A stretch of 19,673 nucleotides of DNA from CAG-452 sp045531335 (lineage in GTDB: Bacteria; Bacillota; Clostridia; TANB77; CAG-508), in NCBI GenBank assembly GCA_045531335.1, contig JAZSDU010000023.1:1-19673 (forward strand). The letters run 5' to 3'. The position numbers and the translations under genes were made by a program. Of this stretch, positions 15,274 to 19,673 are shown piece after piece (the stretch's first letter is position 1; each line of letters starts with the position of its first letter). The notes beneath the pieces are model-generated. The model made no database searches. It saw nothing but the letters and a program-made list of their open reading frames with translations, and was not told the DNA's origin.

Positions 15274-17321
15274 ATGTTAGATTTAAATAAAGATGTTAAG
15301 TTCATAAAAGGTGTAGGACCTGCGAGAGCAAAGCTTTTAAACACTTTGGGAATATTTAATTTAGGCGATTTAATAACATATTTTCCTAGGGACTATGAAG
15401 ATAGAGGAAAACCAAAAAATATTGCAGAAGTAGAAGATGGAGAAGAGGTTCTTATTGAAGCAATATGTGTTTCTAAAATGATGGAAAAAAGAATTAGAAA
15501 AAACATGGTAATCTACAAGCTAAGCGTTAGAGATGAAACTGGTTTATGCCATATAACATGGTTTAATCAAAGATACTTAAAAAACAGATTTAAACTTGGA
15601 GAAACATATAAATTTTTTGGAAAAGTTCAAAAAAGAATTGGATTTATTGAGATGAATTCACCTGTTTTCGATAGTGAAGACACAAACAAAAATACAGGTA
15701 AAATAATTCCGTTATATCCACTTACATATAAATTATCACAAAATGTTATTAGACAAGTTATGGAAAATGCATTAAAAGAAGTAAATGAAGAATTGCAAGA
15801 AACAATGCCTGAATATTTGCTAAAAGAATATAGTTTAGATAATATAAATAAAGCAATACAAGTTATTCATTTTCCAGAAAATTTTGAAGAATACAATAAG
15901 GCTAAAAAAAGATTAGTATTTGAAGAATTACTTGTTATGCAACTTGCTCTTCTAAATTTAAAAACTAAATATAGTGTAAATAAAAAGGGGATAGAGTTTG
16001 ATAAAAATATTAAGATGAGTGATGTTATAGAACAGCTCCCATTTAATCTTACAAAAGCTCAAAGCAGAGTATTAGAAGAAATAGATAAAGACATGGAATC
16101 TGAAAATCCAATGAATAGACTTCTTCAAGGAGATGTAGGATCACGGAAAAACAGCAGTATCAATAGTAGCTGCATATAAAGCAGTAAAATCTGGTTATCA
16201 AGTTGCTATGATGGCACCTACTGCAATACTTAGCAAGCAGCATCTAAAAAACTTTGAAAGCATATTATCACAGTTTAATATAAAATGTGAGTTGCTAGTA
16301 AGTGGAACACCTAAAAAACAAAAAGAAGATATTTTAAATAGATTACAGAATGGCGAAATAGATATTTTAATTGGTACACATAGCTTGTTGGAAGAAAATG
16401 TTGTATTTAAAAATCTAGGACTTGCAATAACAGATGAGCAACATAGATTTGGTGTAAGACAAAGAAGTGTAATAAACAATAAAGGTGAAAGTCCAGATGT
16501 TTTAGTTATGACAGCAACCCCAATACCAAGAACCTTAGCACTTATTCTTTATGGAGATTTAGATATATCAATAATAGATGAACTTCCTCCTAATAGAAAG
16601 AAAATAGATACATTTGCAGTAACTAAAGGAATGGAAGAAAGAGTAAATAACTTTATAAAAAAACAATTAGATGAAGGAAGACAATGCTATATAGTATGTC
16701 CACTAGTAGAAGAATCAGAAGAAATAGATGCAAAATCTGTATTAGAATTATTTGAGAAATACAAAGAAATATTTAGTGGATATAAAGTGGAATACTTACA
16801 TGGAAAATTAAGACCTAAAGAAAAAGATGAAATAATGGAAAGATTTAAATCTGGAGAAATACAAATCTTAATTTCAACAACTGTAATAGAAGTAGGCGTA
16901 GATGTACCAAATAGCAATATAATGATAATAGAAAATGCAGAAAGATTTGGCTTAGCAACACTTCATCAATTAAGAGGAAGAGTAGGGCGCCGGAGAATAT
17001 AAATCATATTGTATATTAAAATATCAAGGAAATTCTCAAAATATAAGAGAAAGAATGAAAGTTATGACAGAAACGAATAATGGATTTATAATATCTGAAA
17101 AAGACTTGGAATTAAGGGGCTCAGGAGAATTTTTTGGGACTAGACAACATGGACTTCCAGAACTAAAAATTGCAAATTTATTTGAAGATATAGAAATGTT
17201 AAAATCTATTCAAAGCGTAGCAATAAAAATTATGGAAGACGATCCAAATTTAGAAAAAGAAAAAAATATATTATTAAGAAAACAAATTGAAAATAAATTT
17301 AAAGATAGAATTGAAATTTAA
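15274..17321 (+). CDS. recG: ATP-dependent DNA helicase RecG, read through two +1 shifts (CGG 16144 and CGG 16991)
   Basis: RecG remodels stalled replication forks and Holliday junctions. ATG 15274 follows AAAGGAGAACTG. The first 290 codons give the wedge domain (FIKGVGPARAKLLNTLGI, LGDLITYFPRDYEDR, then HITWFNQRYL) and reach LLQGDVGS. There CGG 16144 interrupts the P-loop. The +1 frame restores GSGKT (GDVGSGKT, residues 286-293), MAPTAILSKQH, IGTHSLLEENV, the DEQH box (387-390), VMTATPIPRTLA and ISTTVIEVGVDVPN. At 16991, inside RGRVGRG (motif VI), a second CGG occurs. A second +1 step gives G-E-Y-K-S-Y-C and NGFIISEKDLELRGSGEFFGTRQHG, ending at 17321. The total is 681 aa, the usual RecG length. 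Two identical lesions, each restoring an invariant Gly with no other defect, argue strongly against pseudogene decay. Confidence 0.95.
16144..16147 (+). other. Putative +1 frameshift site, TCA CGG A (recG, P-loop)
   Basis: CGG is codon 291. The zero frame reads R-K-N-S-S-I-N-S-S-C-I and stops at 16179. Skipping C16144 completes the Walker A motif G-S-G-K-T. The frame from GGA 16145 stays open for 282 codons, until the next CGG. Confidence 0.9.
16991..16994 (+). other. Putative +1 frameshift site, CGC CGG A (recG, motif VI)
   Basis: In the frame entered at 16145, CGG is codon 573 of the joined protein, and that frame stops after CGG AGA ATA TAA. Skipping C16991 gives R-G-R-V-G-R-G-E-Y, the expected motif VI and following residues, then 109 codons to 17321. 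The preceding P-site codon is itself a rare CGC. Confidence 0.9.
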
Positions 17322-17409
17322 GAAGAGCGTCCGGACGTGAGGTCATAAAATTGCATTTTGTTAAAATGAAATTTTTGCCTCCGTCCCAGCGACTGGTTTA
17401 GATAAAATA

Positions 17410-17493
17410 ATTGCAAACGTTGTAGGGGCGGAACCCCGTGTCCGCCCGTAAAAATGCATAAAATTACGGGCAGACAGAGTCGTCTGCCCTACA
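17410..17493. repeat. Palindromic intergenic element after recG
   Basis: The element starts ATTGCAAACGTTGTAGGGG and ends CCCTACA (17493). Its hairpins are GGGGCGGaaccccgtgtCCGCCC on the left and GGGCAGAcagagtcgTCTGCCC on the right. Between recG and it (17322-17409) lie only a CGTCCGGACG palindrome and AT-rich sequence, with no gene. Confidence 0.75.
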
Positions 17494-17543
17494 AATTATT
17501 AAAAAATAAACGTTTAAAAATTAAAATTTAAGGAGGAACAAAA

Positions 17544-17807
17544 ATGAAACAAGTAAAAATAGGAAAAATATACAGACACTTTAAAGGAAATTATTATTTT
17601 ATACAAGATGTTGCATTAGACTCAGAAACAAAAGAAAGAAAAGTTGTATATAGACCAATATACGATAGAAACGACTCACAAATATGGGTAAGAAGAGAAG
17701 AAATGTTTTTAGAAGAAATAGATCAAACAAGAAAAGATAATATAACAGGTCAAAAATATAGATTTGAATTAGCTGAAGATTTAGAAAAAGATTATACGAA
17801 ATTATGA
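17544..17807 (+). CDS. DUF1653 family protein
   Basis: The 87-residue protein matches DUF1653 in its first 60 residues: GKIYRHFKGNYYFIQDVALDSET, a VVYRPIYDRND strand, then WVRREEMFLEEI. It adds a charged tail (residues about 63-87) that may bind a partner. The family is a small SH3-like beta fold of unknown function, found widely in bacteria. ATG 17544 follows AAGGAGGAAC, a strong site. It stands alone between two palindromic elements, so no operon partner is evident. Confidence 0.85.
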   Translation: MKQVKIGKIYRHFKGNYYFIQDVALDSETKERKVVYRPIYDRNDSQIWVRREEMFLEEIDQTRKDNITGQKYRFELAEDLEKDYTKL

Positions 17808-17823
17808 TTTGTATGAAAAATTA

Positions 17824-17947
17824 ATTGCAAATGTTGTAGGGGCAGCTATTAGCTGTCCGTCTTCAAAGAATTTACTTAATATAAATTAATTTCAGAAAGG
17901 CTTTGTAAGATGCGGACGACTGATAGTCGCCCCTACATTTTCTCTAC
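17824..17947. repeat. Palindromic intergenic element, inverted copy of 9179-9303
   Basis: This is a full 124-bp copy running ATTGCAAATGTTGTAGGGG to CCCCTACATTTTCTCTAC, the reverse orientation of the 9179 copy. Hairpins are CAGCTattAGCTG and GACTgatAGTC. Both outer boundaries agree with the other full copy. Confidence 0.85.
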
Positions 17948-18045
17948 GATTTTTAATAATCTACCAATAATATGTTATCTATGTAATTTACAATTTAATG
18001 AATAAAAATCCATCTCTTACTAAAAATAAAAAGAGGTGATTTTTT

Positions 18046-18979
18046 ATGTTTAATTTTAATACAGATATGGCTGATGAAAGAAGAGATATTTTTAAAAAAG
18101 CCAATAATTTAGATGAAATACCAGGAATTGAAACTGAAAGAATAGATGAAGGAGGAAATATAAAAACAAACAGAGTGAAAATTATTGATAAACAAGGAGA
18201 AGAAGCAATTGGGAAACCAATTGGAACATATATTACAATTGATATAAAGGATTTGAAGATTGCTGAAGAACAAGAAATTCAGAAAGCATCAGAAATAGTT
18301 ACAAAGGAATTGAAGGAACTAATAAATAAACATACAGATAAAGAAGGAGATATTTTAGTTGTAGGACTTGGAAATATATATGTAACACCAGATTCACTTC
18401 GGGCCAAAGGTAGTTAATGAAATTGATATTACAAGGCATTTATTAAAATATGCACCTCAGTATTTGGAAGAAGGGGCTAGATCAGTAAGTGCAATTGCTC
18501 CAGGAGTACTTGGAACAACAGGTATAGAGACAATGGAAGTAATAAAAGGAATTGTAGAAAATATTAAACCAAAACTTATAATAGTTATAGACAGCTTAGC
18601 ATCAAGAAGTATAGAGAGAATAAGTAGTACAGTACAAATATCAGACACAGGAATAGTACCAGGCGCAGGAGTAGGTAATGCAAGAAACGAAATAAGTATA
18701 AATACTTTAGGAATTCCAGTAATTGCAATAGGAGTTCCAATGGTTGTAGATGCAGCAACAATAGCAGCAGATAGTATTGATATATTTATTGAAAAGTTGC
18801 AGAATGAAGGAAGTTCTAATGAGTATTTAAATAAATTAAAAGATGAAGATAAGTATGGAGTGATTAGAGATGCATTAATACCTAGAGAATACAATTTAAT
18901 AGTAACACCAAAAGAAATAGATGACTTAATAGAAAACATGAAAGATGTAGTTGCAAGAGGAATAAATTATGCGGTATAA
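18046..18979 (+). CDS. gpr: Spore germination protease GPR, read through a +1 shift at CGG 18400
   Basis: GPR degrades small acid-soluble spore proteins at germination, and its presence implies endospore formation. ATG 18046 follows AAAGAGGTGATTTTTT. The N-terminal stretch (MFNFNTDMADERRDIF, then IPGIETERI) looks like the self-cleaved propeptide region. LVVGLGNIYVTPDSL leads to residue 118, then CGG 18400. The zero frame ends five codons later. Skipping the C gives G-P-K-V-V, IAPGVLGTTGIETMEV, IIVIDSLASRS (residue 182 Asp) and GIVPGAGVGNARNEIS, ending at 18979, for 310 aa. The two aspartates of the VTPD (116) and VIDSLA (182) motifs, which correspond to the family's catalytic pair, fall on opposite sides of the shift, so activity requires it. 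Confidence 0.93.
18400..18403 (+). other. Putative +1 frameshift site, CTT CGG G (gpr)
   Basis: CGG is codon 119, three codons after the VTPD aspartate. The zero frame gives R-A-K-G-S-stop. Skipping C18400 gives GGG CCA AAG GTA GTT (G-P-K-V-V), the conserved continuation, and 192 codons to 18979. This is the only one of the six where the +1 codon is GGG rather than GGA. Confidence 0.88.
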
Positions 18980-19043
18980 GAACCAATTAAAGGAAAATTC
19001 AAACAAAAATTAAAATATAAAGGCAAGCTCTATACTATAATTT

Positions 19044-19078
19044 AAAAGCAGATAATTAGTTGTTAATTATCTGCTTTT
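19044..19078 (+). terminator. Intrinsic terminator-like hairpin after gpr
   Basis: AAAAGCAGATAATTA (19044-19058), loop GTTGT and TAATTATCTGCTTTT (19064-19078) form a perfect 15-bp stem ending in TTTT, 64 bases after the gpr stop. Confidence 0.8.
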
Positions 19079-19124
19079 GTGATATATTATTTTAAATTAA
19101 AAAAGGTAGGAGAATTAAAATATA

Positions 19125-19673
19125 GTGGAAAATAAAAGACAATATAAATATGATAATATAAAATGTATTATGATTTTTTGTGTGGTGTTTGCGCATCTTT
19201 TAGAGATGCTAAAGGGGAATATAAGTAATAAGATTTATATTTTAATTTATACTTTTCATATGCCAATATTTGTGTATATTTCTGGATATTTTTCAAAAGG
19301 TAATATGAAAAGCATATTAAAATTTATATATATATATTTAATTTGGCAAACTATATTTTATATATTTGATGTAATGGTATTAAAAACGCAAATAAAATAT
19401 AGTTTGACTTTACCTAATTGGACACTATGGTACATATTTGCAATGATAATTTGGAATTTAATAATAAAATTTTCAGGTAAAATTTTTATTAATAATTGTT
19501 TATACAGTTTAATCAGTTCTATTATTATATCACTTTTGGCAGGCTTTTTTAATAAGATAGGATATGAACTTTGTGCTTCAAGAATAATAACATTTTTTCC
19601 ATATTTTTTATTAGGGTATATTAATAGAAATGTAGATATCCAAAAGTTTAAATTGAAAAAAATATATAAATAT
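19125..19673 (+). CDS. Acyltransferase-3 family membrane protein, 3' end outside the window
   Basis: The open frame from GTG 19125 (TAGGAGAA upstream at 19107-19113) runs to the window end without a stop, giving 183 residues. It is strongly hydrophobic with several membrane helices. The blocks KCIMIFCVVFAHLLEML, YTFHMPIFVYISGYFSKG and LPNWTLWYIFAMIIWNLI match the N-terminal half of acyltransferase-3/fucose-4-O-acetylase-like proteins, whose His in FAHL and His-Met-Pro-Ile-Phe motif are typical. Such proteins O-acylate cell-surface carbohydrates. It starts after the gpr terminator, so it is a separate unit. Confidence 0.8.
   Translation, partial: MENKRQYKYDNIKCIMIFCVVFAHLLEMLKGNISNKIYILIYTFHMPIFVYISGYFSKGNMKSILKFIYIYLIWQTIFYIFDVMVLKTQIKYSLTLPNWTLWYIFAMIIWNLIIKFSGKIFINNCLYSLISSIIISLLAGFFNKIGYELCASRIITFFPYFLLGYINRNVDIQKFKLKKIYKY

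Noticed and set aside
16120..16147. A shared Shine-Dalgarno-like stimulator upstream of shift sites (AAGGAG before recG site 1)
   Set aside because: Present at one site and weakly at another, but absent before the recD2 and gpr sites, so it cannot be a general signal.
7154..17947. CRISPR array from the recurring repeats
   Set aside because: The repeats are scattered kilobases apart between genes, in both orientations, with no regular spacers or cas genes.
18000..18022. Sigma-G promoter ahead of gpr (GAATA ... CTTACTA)
   Set aside because: The boxes resemble the consensus, but the spacing is about 11 bases instead of the expected 17-18.
1201..18403. Simple pseudogene decay of five genes
   Set aside because: All lesions are the same base, in the same phase, before the same type of codon. 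No stop, deletion or second type of frameshift accompanies them, and recG carries two.
18457..18939. Long antisense frames opposite gpr, the metallopeptidase (528-968) and recG (16198-16479)
   Set aside because: They are shadows of real genes in skewed AT-rich DNA, with no binding sites or recognisable domains.

Overview
The window is very AT-rich, with heavy use of AGA for arginine. It carries a spore germination protease (gpr), an S-box (SAM-I) riboswitch before metK, and families typical of Bacillota (DUF951, DUF1653, DUF421/YetF, WG-repeat). This points to an endospore-forming Clostridia-like bacterium, perhaps an uncultured gut lineage. The lineage is inference. No rRNA, tRNA, CRISPR array or transposase gene was seen.

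Layout: 112-5312 (+) holds a DUF951 protein, a membrane-anchored metallopeptidase, queA and tgt (queuosine tRNA modification) and a WG-repeat membrane protein. 5365-5751 (-) is a small membrane protein. 6037-7097 (+) is a yetF-like/DUF4363 pair between inverted repeats. 7297-10308 (-) is asd, dapA and dapB, the aspartate/lysine branch. From 10577 (+) come a sigma-A promoter, SAM riboswitch, metK, a small glycosyltransferase-like protein, recD2, a GNAT acetyltransferase, recG, a DUF1653 protein, gpr, and the start of an acyltransferase-3 membrane protein that runs off the end.

The main observation concerns translation. Five genes (metallopeptidase, tgt, recD2, recG twice, gpr) are each broken in exactly the same way: a single extra C sits before an in-frame glycine codon, making an in-frame CGG. 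Reading on in the +1 frame (CGGN taken as one step, giving Gly) restores full-length proteins with intact motifs: RecG 681 aa with its P-loop, Tgt 376 aa, RecD2 733 aa, GPR 310 aa. In the roughly 5,600 codons read in this window, in-frame CGG occurs only at these six sites and never as an ordinary arginine codon. About twenty out-of-frame CGG triplets are harmless. This looks like systematic +1 frameshifting at, or quadruplet decoding of, CGG, rather than gene decay. A systematic sequencing artefact remains to be excluded.

A second layer is a dispersed family of short palindromic elements between genes. They have TGTAGGGG/CCCCTACA ends and an extended ATTGCAAA boundary. Each end opens a hairpin whose stem differs between copies while staying self-complementary.
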